DNA from: Rhizophagus irregularis
Lineage: Eukaryota > Glomeromycota > Glomeromycetes > Glomerales > Glomeraceae
NCBI RefSeq assembly: GCF_026210795.1
Contig: NC_089450.1
Span: 1,240,001 to 1,304,000 of the forward strand
Direction of reading: 5' to 3'
DNA length: 64,000 bases
In this document: in pieces, positions 22,372-32,839 of the stretch
How positions within the stretch are numbered: the stretch's first letter is position 1
Layout: each line of letters begins with the position of its first letter
Notes under the pieces: generated by a model
Databases searched by the model: none
The model's input: the letters and a program-made list of their open reading frames with translations, nothing else
Told to the model about the DNA's origin: nothing
Made by a program: the position numbers and the translations under genes

Positions 22372-24554
22372 GCTTCACATTTCAGTGATACAACTTTCAC
22401 TTTTTCTGATTCTTCTAGAAAAGTTATTATTCGTTCTTCTTATGGATCACTTGATAATTTTATTGTTAGATCATTGTCAAAGGAAGATAGAAAAAAATTT
22501 AATACATTATTAATTTGATTAACAGTTTCTTGTAGATGGGCATTGCATTGGGTTAATAATCCTAAAGCAAAAGAACTATTTGAGTTTCTTAGTCTTTTCC
22601 TTAAACTTCCTGATCGTAAAACTCTTGGGAAAACAATTTTGAATGATGTTATTTCTTAAGCAGATGATGCAATGGAAATTGCATTGAGAGAAGATCCTGT
22701 AAATATTATACTTACGTTTGATGGCTGGATGAATGTGAAGAGTGAACAGTTATTAGGTGTAGTTTTAATGACGTCAGAGGGAAGGCCTTTTGTATGGAAA
22801 GCAGCTGATATTAGTTCAGAAAGGGAAACACATCTTGAAGTGATGGAAAAAACAGAAGCTATGATTGCTGATTTAGAAAAAAAAGTATTAATGTTTGTGC
22901 TGTTGTAACAAATAGTGCGGGTACATATGCTACATCCAGGTAATTTAATTATAATAACATTGTTTTTATTAAATATAAGTATATTTTTTAATAAATTATT
23001 ATACTCTTAAACGAAAATTAAGGTTTTCAAATAGAAAAATAACTTTTTTGCCCTGTTTTGCGCACTAACTCAATCTTTGCATAGGCGAAGTATTTAAGGA
23101 GTCAACTGATTTAAAAGTATCAATGAATCATGCAATCAAGCTCGCAACTTACTTTAGAAACGCTAATAATAAGTTATTTATAGCAAAATTACATGATTAA
23201 CAAAAAATTACTTATGGAAAATATTATACATCAGCAGTTTCAGGCGAAACTCATTGGAACAGTTATTAGAGAATTCAACAAGCTTTACAGGTAAATTTAC
23301 ACTATTAATTAATAATGCAATTAATTAATTAAATTTATTAATTTATTTTTTTTTATTGTACTTTTAAGATATTTGCAATAAATTACAAACCATCTCTTAA
23401 TCAAACTCGAAGAAAGACAGAAGAAACTCCAACTATTTCACACAAAATTTTTGAAATTATTGATTCAACTACATTTTGGACTAATATAAATACAATTGTA
23501 GAAATATTATATCCTTATTGTAAGTTTCTTAACATTCTTCAACAAGATAAAGCACGCTTATTTCAGGTTATTCATAGTCTTGCATATCTTGCACAATTTT
23601 GGAATAATTATGAAGATACTCAGCTTTCTGCAAAAATATTATTTCAATTAGAAAAAAAGTGGAATGACTGGGAACAGCCACTTCTTTTGTTATCATGTTT
23701 ATTACATCCCGAATATCGTATGAGACAATTTAAAGATAATGTGAATATTAATTATACCACTTTTGGTAGATGGCTTGTTTATTATTATTAAGCATGGTCT
23801 GGAAAAGAATCAACTTGTATTTTACGTGAATTTGATGATTTTTGTTTGGAAAAATATCCTTTTGATAATAATACATATAAGCAATTTAATAGTGATATTT
23901 GGAGATACTGGTGTTATGCAAAGGATTCCACTAATGAATTAGGTTTTGTTGCTTGTAGATTATTTGGAATTTGCATAAATGCAGCTTTTGTTGAGCGTCT
24001 TTGGAGTTGTATGGGGTTTTTGCAATCAAATTGGAGAAATCGCTTAATGTTAGTAAGTATTATTTTTGTGAAATTATACATATATTATATATACATATTT
24101 TAATATTAATAAATTTTTAGTCATCAAAGGCCCTTAATATAAGCAAATTAAGAGCAGATATTACATGGAAATATCATGTCAAGTCTAATTCTTCTATTCC
24201 AACTCCACTTAGTATGTTGAAATGAATAATGACGAAAATTCCAATGAAAATTCTAATGAAAATTCGCATGAAAGTCCTAATGAAAATCCTAATGAAAATT
24301 CCAATGATTTAGAAGAATCTGATAATGAGGAGATAGATTTAAGTCATTTAACTGATTTAGAAAAGGAATTTGGTAATTATTTACAGGGATGGGCAGAAAT
24401 GTTAGAAGAAGAAACTCTCAAATTTCAAAATGAAGAAAATGAAATTAATGAAGTAAATGAAATAACAGTTAGTGATGTTACTCATCCTGCAGTTGATACA
24501 AATGCCAAATGGGATTTAAATTCTCTTTTTAAAGAATTAGAATTACCATTTTAA
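22372..24554 (+). pseudogene. hAT2 transposase, central and C-terminal parts
   Basis: After an acceptor-like TTTCTTTATAG (22371) the frame reads SDSSRKVIIRSSYGSLDNFI, LPDRKTLGKTILNDVIS, then NIILTFDGWMNVKSEQLLG (hAT catalytic core with Asp-Gly-Trp), INVCAVVTNSAGTYA (second-Asp position reads Asn here), a decayed stretch with small introns near 22940-23080 and 23290-23370, LLSCLLHPEYRMR, and a C-terminal dimerisation-like segment (ELGFVACRLFGICIN to WRNRLM, 23935-24050). The tail (24222-24554) has NENSNEN-type repeats, an acidic stretch, and ends DLNSLFKELELPF. Stops at 22516, 22658, 22906 and 23790 and further frameshifts show decay. Overall fits a hAT-family transposase from the element's own gene. 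Confidence 0.82.
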
Positions 24555-25648
24555 TAATAAAGTTTTGCTATTAATTGAATTATAAAATACTTTTAAATTA
24601 AATAATATTGTTATTTGTTTAATTGTCATAAATTTTAATATTTATTTTTTAATAAAATATATATCAAATATATATCAATATCTCAGACATTACCAAGTCT
24701 TTGTCCAAGGACGTGGATTGTCCGGACTGTCACATCTATGGACATGTTCCGTTCCAATCACAATACTGTCTACCTATATATCTAACGTCTAAGAACTGAA
24801 AGAAACCTACAAAATAGAAGAAAAAAAAATTGAAATAATTTTTTCTAAAAAAAGTTTCAAAGTTTAACTTCAAAATTTACCCATATATTCAACACCCAAG
24901 AACCAAAGGCCAAAACCTATAAAATAGAAAAAAAAAATTTAAAAAAAATATTTTCAAAGAGTTTCGATTCCTTCGCTCTGAAATTCACTCATATATCTAA
25001 TGTGAAGCTGAAACCTAAAAAAACCAAGATTTGTATTTGTACTTATGAATCTTAGTTCATTTATTTGTCAGAAATCCACTCAAACCTATAAAAAAAAATA
25101 GAGAAACGGTTATTAGTAACCATTTGTAATTTTAAAAATAAAAAAAAATAAAACCAAGATTCATATATACTTATAAATTTTGGTTGGAAACCCACTGAAC
25201 CTATAAAAATAAAGAAAAGAACGGTTAATAACCATTTTTCTTAATATTAAAAAAAATAAAACCAAATTCGTATATACTTACAAATCTTGGTTTTTTCCGT
25301 ACCTACAAAAAAAAAAGAAACGATTAGTAAATCTGAAACTTACCTTTGGGATTTTGGTATTCACGCCAGAACTGATATCCCTACAAAAAAATAAAAAAAA
25401 AACATTAATTTTTAACATTTTTTTATTATAGTTTTAAAATTTTTTAAAACTTATTTTTGGAATTCGGTATTTACACTGGAACCAATAGCCCTACAATTAA
25501 GTATAAAAAAAACATTAAAAATGTTTTTTTTAAAGAAGTTTTGAAAATAGTTCAAAACTTATCTGGAATATCAGCGTCCATGTTGGAGCTAATTTCCTAT
25601 ACAAAAAAATAAAAAAATAACATTTTTTAATATAAAAAAACGTTTTTA

Positions 25649-25958
25649 TAGCTAATTGCAAAATTGTAAGACCACTCTATGATTTTTTAATTTGAAAATT
25701 TAATATTTTGAATTTTTCAAAAATCAGTAAAAAATCAAGTTAAAAACCTGTTTATTCAACTCCTTAAATAAAAATAGAAACATGTCATATGATTCAATAT
25801 AAATAAATTACTTTAAAATCTTTATTAATTTTAAGGAGTTAAAGTTATTACCAAAATAGGTATTTAAACTTGCTTTTTTACTAATTCTTAAAAAATTCAA
25901 AATATTAAATTTTCAAATTGAAAATCATAGGGTGGTCTTACAATTTTGCAATCAGCTG
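25649..25958. mobile_element. Mariner-like MITE, copy 2
   Basis: TA at 25647-25648 and 25959-25960. Inverted ends TAGCTAATTGCAAAATTGTA and, inverted, CAGCTGATTGCAAAATTGTA. Nearly the same interior as copy 1 at 4175-4483, including GACCACTCTATGATTTTTTA. Lies in an intron-like block of array A. Confidence 0.82.
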
Positions 25959-26457
25959 TAGAAACTTTAGTTTTGAAACTTACCTGGAATATTGGTATCC
26001 ACGTCAGAACTGAATTTCTAAAATAAATATAATAAAAAAAAACGTTTTTAATATTAAAAATGTTTTATTAAAGAAAGTTTTGAAAGTTTTTTTCAAAACT
26101 TTACCTAGAATATTGGTGTTCACATTGGAGCCAATTTCCTGCAAAAAAAAATTAAAAAAACGTTTTTTAGTTAAAAATGTTTTATTAAAGAAGTTTTAAA
26201 ACTTTAGTTTTGAAACTTAACTGGAATATTAGCGTCCATGCTGAAACCGATTTCCTAAATAAAAATAAAAAAAACGTTTTATTAAAGTTTCAAAACTTTA
26301 GTTTCAAAACTTACCTGGAATATCAGCGTCCATGTTGGAGCCAATTTTCTATACAAAAATAAAAAAAAATTAACATTTTTTAATATAAAAAAACGTTTTA
26401 TTAAAGAAGTTTTGAAACTTTAGTTTCAAAACTTAACTGGAATATCAGTGTTTACGC

Positions 26458-26688
26458 TAAGGTTGGCAAATTGGCAAAATGCTGAAATGGTAAACTTTGC
26501 CGAAACTATATGAAAGTCTTATTAAAAAGTTGGCAAAACTTTGGAGAAAAGCAAAACCTGACGAAACCTATTATAAATGCCAAAACTGCCAAAACTGCCA
26601 AAACCTTGCCAAAACTATAATAAAACTATAGTAAAATTTTGGAGAAACTAATCATAGAATTTTGGAAAGGTTTAGGCAGGCAACCTTA
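26458..26688. mobile_element. 231-bp hAT-type MITE (TAAGGTTGG family) in an array A exon-like block
   Basis: Ends TAAGGTTGGCAAA and, inverted, TAAGGTTGCCTGCC, matching the family of 15256-15702. Interior repeats GCCAAAACT. The 8-bp flanks GTTTACGC (26450-26457) and GACTATAC (26689-26696) are half identical, but both precede the TGGAG expected from the exon consensus, consistent with an old, mutated duplication. Confidence 0.7.
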
Positions 26689-27189
26689 GACTATACTGGA
26701 GCTAATTTCCTATAAAAACATAAAAAAAAACATTTTATTAAAAACGTTTTATTAAAGAAAGTTTTGAAAATTTTTTTCAAAACTTTACCTGAAATATTGG
26801 TATCTACGCCAAAACTGATTTTCTACAAAATAAATAAAAAAGCGTTTTTTATTGTTAAAATCCAAAACTTATCTGGAGAAACGGTATCTATGCTGGAACT
26901 GATTTCCTAAATAAAAATAAAAAAAACGTTTTTTTCATTAAAAAACGTTTTATTAAAGTTTCAGAACTTTTTGTTCTAAAACTTATTTGGGGAAATGGAT
27001 TCATATTAGAACCGATTTCCTACACAAAAAATATAATAAAAAAACATTTTTTAGTATAAAAACGTTTTTTTTAAAAAATCTTTCAAAACTTTACCTGGAA
27101 AATAGTAATCACGCTAGAACTGATTTCCTATATAAAAGTATAAAAAAAAACATTAGAAAACATTTTCTTTAAAGTAACAGTTTTGTAAA

Positions 27190-27470
27190 AAAAATTAAAA
27201 AATCAGAATGTTAACTAACATTCTGATTGAAAATATAAAAAAAAATTAAATAAAACGTTAAAGAACATTTTGCAAAAAAATGAAAAAAAAATTTAACAAA
27301 ATATTAAGAAATGTTTTGTAAAAAAATAAAAATATTAAAAATCAGAACATTAAACTAACTAATGGTTTAATGATCCGATAAAAAATTGAACAAAAAAAAA
27401 TTTCAAAACATTTAAAACCGTTTCATTTAGAAAAAGAAATTTTTTTTTTTGAAATAGTTTAAACTATTAT
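27190..27470 (-). repeat. Hairpin leader upstream of array A
   Basis: Contains AATCAGAATGTTAACTAACATTCTGATT-like palindromes and AAAACGTT/AACATTTTG words, degenerate. It corresponds to the hairpin array 18880-19700 that precedes array B. On the minus strand the order is hairpins, then array A. Confidence 0.6.
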
Positions 27471-27552
27471 TTAATAGTCTAAATTCGGTAATAGATCAAC
27501 TAATTACTGTGGCTGTGGTTTAGTACATTGTCACTGATCTGCCGTTATTGAT

Positions 27553-27824
27553 ATGAATTAATTAAAAAATCAGTTAAAAATTGTCAAAAAAGTTTTTAAG
27601 TTGATTGTTGTTATTAATAAAAATCAATAAAAAAAATAGTATTGGTCAATTTATGGATTTTTTTATGTTACAACTCAACCAAAAATCGACCAAAAATTGA
27701 CTAGTTGATTTATGCTAAATTTTTTTTCAATTTTTGTAATTAGCCGAATGTTTGACGAATCACGTGATGATGATGATAAACTTTTGACAAAAGGTATTAA
27801 TGCCAAAAGAATGATTTTGACCAG
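27553..27824. repeat. Repeat R, copy 1 (about 270 bp)
   Basis: About 85-90% identical by eye to 58830-59092: TTAATTAAAAAATC at one end, GGTATTAATGCC and GATTTTGACCAG at the other. Both copies directly abut LINE sequence at the GACCAG end. Includes TCACGTGATGATGATGA. No coding capacity and no convincing inverted ends. Confidence 0.7.
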
Positions 27825-30670
27825 TGCTAAGGATTGTTGGCAGAAAAGGACAAATTCCTATTTGGTTTACTTATTTAAAAAATAATATTTTAACTTCCTT
27901 TCACCCTTGTCCTGGCTGTTCTCGTAATGTTTCTAAATATGCCATCCATTCTGTTATCAAAAGCCATTGTACTAGTGAATGTTATTTCTTTCATACCTTA
28001 TTATCAGACATTGTAGTAGGGAATAACGTAAAGTTGACAAAGTTCATCTTACGTTCCGTGCCTTACATGTTTATGATATTCACTTTATTTATAGATTCCT
28101 TTATTCTATTCCAAGTAGTACTGTAGCCTATCCTACCAAGAATGCTAAAGTCTTTGCCACTGGATGGCCTATTACACTACCTCTCTAGCCATGTCCTCTC
28201 TTAGCCTCAACAAGTTAATGATAACATTATATCTGTCTTACCTACTTCTGCTTGTACTTTATACACTGATAGGTCCTTTCTTAAAGCAACTCCTATGACT
28301 TAACCTTTCATGTCTACAGTTTGGATAGCCCTTGATGATGATGGTCTTATTTTGGAATCTTCATCTACAAATATTCCTAATACTTATTCTTCTGCCCTCA
28401 GATCTGAAGTGGCTGCTCTTTTAGTGCATTGTCTCCAGGCTTTTTTGTCATTGTACACACTGATTGCACTTCTATAATTTCCTTTTGGCAACAGTTTGTT
28501 GATAAACCTTTTCTGCCTAAGCTTTTGTGTCAATCTAATCATTTACTTTGGCTGTTCATCTGGAATCTTTTACACACTAATAATTTATCAGTTGTTTTTA
28601 GCAAAGTTTCCGCTCATAAAGAAGATCTCCTTAATAACCATGTACAAGTCAAAATCAAGGCAAACATAGCATGAGCTTGAATTTTATTAATTAATGCTGA
28701 AGTAACTTTAGAGAATACAGAGTATTCTAATCTGATAAAAAACTCTTTTCCAAATACACATTTTTATGAAAAATTTTTGCAAAAATTTTTTTTAAAATTT
28801 GTTCTTTTATTATAAAATTTTTATGAAAATGTCTGGAAAGACTGAACCTTCACTTTTTATCAAGGGAGTTCACTGAATTTTTTTTAACGGTGCTGAACTG
28901 GCTTTAGCAACCTTTATTCCTACCTACAACAAATGTTTTTAAGTACTTTAAATAAAGTTACTTTCCTAATGACCTAAAATATTTTGCAGAACAGTCCAAG
29001 GTCACAAATATACAACCTATGATTTTTTCGTTAATAATGTCTATAGTCTCTCATGCTGTGGCTACAGGGTGGGATGCCTATAAACAGGCGCTTTATGATA
29101 ACAAACAAGAAGCAATAGGAATATCTGATTTGGATGATTCAGATAATTCAGCCAAGGATTGTGACACAGATGATATAATAGAAAATATGCCAATAACGTC
29201 TATATCAAATCCAGTTCCGATATTACAGCCTGAATTACCTGATGTGGTAATGATTTCTATTGATCAGTCAATAATTTATCCACACCCGCTATAACTGAAG
29301 TACTGACAGGATATGAAGTATCAAGTCCAGAAGAACGTGAGCACATCTGTGACATAATAGTATATGACATTCCATTTACCTGGTCTGCTGAAAAGACAGT
29401 ACAAATATCAAACCCTTAGGGTAAAAATAGCGTTGTTCTCATTTTCCTTGCTGCAGTTTAATAATAATTGGGCTACGAATTTAGGAGGTATACCAGTGCG
29501 ATGGTTTCCTGCAAATTGGAGTCTCTGCGAACAAAAACAAAGAGAAAAATTCCAGGCTGTAGTTTACAACATTCTGGAAGAAGTCACTACGAGCACCTTG
29601 TGGAATGACTGAAAACCCACTACTTACTTATGTGAACTTGGGGTTAAGTCATTTAAGATTATACAAACAGGTAAAGGCAAGAGGAAACTGCAAGGTCTTA
29701 GATTACCATCAAGTTTTGAGCTCAGAAAAGATCAGGTTGCCATGGTGTTAACACTCTATGCCTAACCTAAAGAAAATGCCCTCAACTAAAGACCATTCTG
29801 GAGGAAAAAAAACCTGTTCCAGTAATGCGAAATCAAAGAAGAAGGATGATAAATTCTCACCTAAAGCTCCTGATACAAGTAATAAGTTGAAGAAACCCCT
29901 GGGCCAGAAAACGAAAGCAATAGTTCGAACAAGGAGGTTTTAGCAAAAATTTTAGAATTATTACGAAAATTAGTTTAGTCCTAATAGAATTTAGTTATTT
30001 CTACTAATTTCTTGATATTAGCATAGCTGAATAATTTATGTGTTGTACCACAATTTCTTGTGTACTTATAGATAGGTTTTTCTTTTCAAAAAGTTAGGGT
30101 TAAATAATAAGAATACAGAGTATTCTAAAAAGAACCATAACAAAGTACAGAACTAATAGAAAAATAAAGAACAAATAATCTTCTGAAAATTACAAATAAA
30201 GAAAAGCTAAGATTATTAAACTCCACCCTCTCTATACAAATAACTATGGCTACTCCCCCGCAATCTATTTTAAAATTGGTAAAGTTGACTATATTATACG
30301 TAATCCAGCATACAAGAACCCATGTTAAGCATCATCAGTCAAGTACTTCTGAGCCACCATTAGTACTCAAAAATGTATAAAATTCAATTTCCCCTATTTG
30401 ACTATATACTATGGATAACAAACTACTTCACAAAGGCCTCTGAGACAGCCGATAGGAAACTTTTTAGTGTCATGTAATCCCCAAAGGGACACCCACCTCA
30501 TTGCAAAAATCCTAAACAGAGGATACCCACCTTATTGCAAATGATCCATCGACCTAAGATTTACCTAGATAAGTCAATCCAATGATAATCCAACATGTGA
30601 CCACCTTAATCGGCATACTACAAAAACTGCCTGAACAATGATTAATTTTCAAAATGTAACACCAAGTCAC
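27825..30670 (+). pseudogene. LINE ORF2 3' part (CPGC region, RNase H), interrupted
   Basis: Reads LRIVGRKGQIP, SFHPCPGCSRN (27890-27930), then a ribonuclease H domain with LYTDRSF near 28260, WIALDDDG near 28325 and SSALRSEVAALL near 28395, homologous to YTDGS and SHAEAAA of the LINE at 37.5 kb. After RNase H the reading is broken by the ORF1-only retroposon 28731-30109 and resumes with a tail containing AIYFKIGKVDYII near 30270-30310. A related tail (LYFKQGRIDYVV) is at about 37350-37395 on the plus strand. Stops and frameshifts throughout. Confidence 0.75.
28731..30109 (+). mobile_element. ORF1-only retroposon C1, 19-bp duplication
   Basis: Exact 19-bp flanks AGAATACAGAGTATTCTAA at 28712-28730 and 30110-30128. 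The 5' end has AACTCTTTTCCAAATACA. The coding part (from about 28823, MSGKTEPS) corresponds to ORF1 of C5 but carries a stop, frameshifts and deletions; fragments 29019-29294, 29364-29612 and 29758-29940 remain. It has an RNA-recognition-like core (IVYDIPFTW) and a Lys-rich tail. A 3' UTR of about 165 bp ends TTAGGGTTAAATAATA. No reverse transcriptase inside. Inserted downstream of the LINE RNase H domain. Confidence 0.85.
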
Positions 30671-30674
30671 CATG

Positions 30675-32256
30675 ACGATCAAATCTCTACTAAAACCGCC
30701 TTGTTATCTTTATTACCACCCTTAATCTTCGAGGTATTCTTTGCCTTCTTCTGATTCTTCGGGTGTTTCTCCTCCTGGTTATTATTTTTCGGGACTTTCT
30801 TCGAGGATGTAGGTTTATCCTTCTTCTTAGGCTGATTACGATCCAAATTCTTATCAGACTTACCTGATTTTTTCGGATTCGGTGTATTTTTAGCTTTCGG
30901 TTTGTTTTGTGCTTTCTTCAAGGTAGGAATGGAGTGTCGACACCATTTCAACTCCTTACCATCAGGTACGAAAAACTGTGCGTATCTAAGGCCCTTAGTG
31001 TGGTCTCCCAATTCTCGAAATAGGCCACAAGTTTCCTCCGTCCTTTGCTTGTTTGAATTACTTTAAATGAGCTAGCACCGCACTTCATTAAAAATTCACA
31101 TGGTTTACGGTCCATCCATAAGGTAGCCATCGTCATATCTTCCGGAATGTCATGAATAATGGCTTGGAATTTTTCACGTTGCTTTCTTTCTCGTAAAGTC
31201 CAACTTGCAGGGAACCATCTAACGGGTATACCTCCCAGGTCTGTCGTCCAATATTTGTTAAACTGGGGAAGGGCAAATGAGGAAAGTGCTATTTTGACTC
31301 GAAGAGTCTGATACTTATGTTGCCGTTTAACGGAACATTTAATAGCGTTCCCCCAAAATTTTAACTCTGCTATTATTTTCTGCAGGTTCCAGGTATACGG
31401 GATATCGTAAACTATTATGTCTCGGATTCGCTCTTGCTCCTCTCCGACAGCTTCGTATCCTGTCAGTATCTGCGTAGCCTCCGGTTCGGATGATTTCTTT
31501 CCCTTTTGGAAATTTTTGGCTGATGTTTTCACATTAGGTTTTGCCTTTGTTGATTGGTTCGCGACTTGTTTATTATCTGTAACACGCGCCTTTTGTTTAT
31601 CTTTCTTCCGAGAATTTTCGGGTATCACAGTTTGATCAACAGGGGTCATTACTATATCAGGCATTGATGGAAGCTTGATAGGTACTGGATTTGGTGGTTT
31701 TATAAATCCTTGGCGTAAAAGATCATCTTCATCAGGTCCAAGCGGAAATGACTCATCCATCAGATAATCATCAGTATTCTGAGATCCATCATCGTCGTCG
31801 TCATCATCATCACCTATATCGCCAAAATTGCAATAGAATTGGGTAGAAAAATTATCCCAAGACTTGGACGCAGCATAGAGCGCTATAGAAAATATTAGCG
31901 AAAGGGTGGTGGGTTGTATATTCGTAGCTTGAGCTTGTGTAGTGAAGTTCGCAGGGTTGGCTGTTTCGCCAAACTCCTGTATCAGTAACTGAGCTTTATC
32001 CTTAAGTACTGAGGGGTTTTTTTTCAAATAAGTCTTTGAGGAAACCGTCCTGTACAAAAGAACTTAAGTGATGTGTAAAAGTTTGAAAATAAATTTCGTT
32101 AAACTTAGAAACGAAGTCTAAAGCTTCTTCGTTTGGTGTTCGGCTCTTATCCATAGACATTTTTATATTTATGTAATAAAATTTAATAAAGGGGATTATT
32201 TTTTAAAAAAAATTATTACGCAGAAATTTTTGTAAAAAATGTATTCGGAAAAGAGT
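30675..32256 (-). mobile_element. ORF1-only retroposon C2
   Basis: The 5' end on the minus strand is ACTCTTTTCCGAATACA (about 32256), followed by a UTR and ATG at 32160 (MSMDKSRTPNEEALDF). ORF order: helical N-terminus, acidic DDDDDDDDG stretch near 31800, MPDIVMTPVDQTV, then an RNA-recognition-like core (IVYDIPYTWNLQKIIAELKF), and a Lys-rich tail ending near 30690. Longest intact piece is 369 codons (32057-30948). Compared with C3, an extra A in an A-run near 32020 and a missing C near 30985 shift the frame, so it is not intact. Its 3' UTR is not recognisable; LINE-like sequence follows the stop almost at once. Confidence 0.75.
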
Positions 32257-32515
32257 CATCAATCACACAATTGTAAATGGTTATTTATATGGGTAGTCTA
32301 AACATAACGCCCACGTGATTGCAGTGTTTTTTAAATATTAGATTAAATGTATCACATAAATTTATATATAATTTTCGCGTTCTAATAGAGTGTACAGACA
32401 AAGTTAAATTAAAAGCAAATACGATGTATGACAAAAGTTTATTGATAAATCATATGTACACTAAAGGTTATAGAAGGAAAAAAAACTATTTTAAAACTAT
32501 TCATCATTAGAATTA

Positions 32516-32836
32516 CAGCTGATTGCAAAATTGTAAGACGGTCCCTATGATTTTCAATTTGAAAATTTGATATTTTGAATTTTTCAAGAATTAGTAAAAA
32601 AGCAAGTTTAAATACCTATTTTGATAATAACTATAACTCCTTAAAATTAATAAAGATTTTAAAGTAATTTATTTATATTAAATCATATGATATATTTCTA
32701 TTTTTATTTAAAGAGTTGGATAAACAGTTTTTAACTTGATTTTTTACTAATTTTTAAAAAATTCAAAATATCATCAAAATATCAAATTAAAAAATTAAAA
32801 AATCATAGGGTGGTCTTACAATTTTGCAATCATCTA
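32516..32836. mobile_element. Mariner-like MITE, copy 3
   Basis: TA at 32514-32515 and 32837-32838. Ends CAGCTGATTGCAAAATTGTA and GGTCTTACAATTTTGCAATC. Interior is in the opposite orientation to copies 1 and 2 (TACCTATTTTGATAATAACT near the left end). Contains a local tandem slip around ATCAAAATATC. Confidence 0.82.
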
Positions 32837-32839
32837 TAA

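Larger units (their letters stand above)
16454..24768 (+). mobile_element. Large hAT-type element hAT2, inserted in array A
   Basis: The 8-bp flanks are CCCACCTA (16446-16453) and TCTACCTA (24769-24776), two mismatches. Both ends start CAGT, followed by many GTCC/GGAC words near each end, as in hAT subterminal binding regions. The end-to-end inverted repeat is weak beyond CAGT. The strongest argument is structural: deleting 16454-24776 rejoins one ordinary array A unit (compare the intact unit near 16340). Length 8315 bp. It carries a degenerate hAT transposase, the MITE 16634-17568 and the array-bearing element 18026-22305. Confidence 0.82.
24777..27185 (-). repeat. Array A, segment 1: about 17 exon-like/intron-like units
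   Basis: On the minus strand most exon-like blocks in 25.4-27.1 kb are 33-37 nt and clearly homologous, with the pattern GAAATYRGYTCYAR then TATTCCAG. Examples are 27095-27127 (33 nt) and 26315-26348 (34 nt). They follow T-rich runs ending TAG and precede GTAAGTTT, GTAAAGTT or ATAAGTTT. The part from 24777 to about 25350 has longer, more diverged blocks. A mariner-like MITE and a hAT-type MITE are inserted in it. The 34-nt period is not a multiple of three. Confidence 0.8.

Noticed and set aside
30092-30100. TTAGGG resembling a telomere repeat at the ends of C1 and C5
   Set aside because: Only one copy at each site, part of the retroposon 3' UTR; no tandem telomeric repeat.
31417-31635. Plus-strand open frame inside C2 (also 40640-40858 minus in C3)
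   Set aside because: Antisense shadow of the ORF1 coding region; the sense frame is the conserved one.
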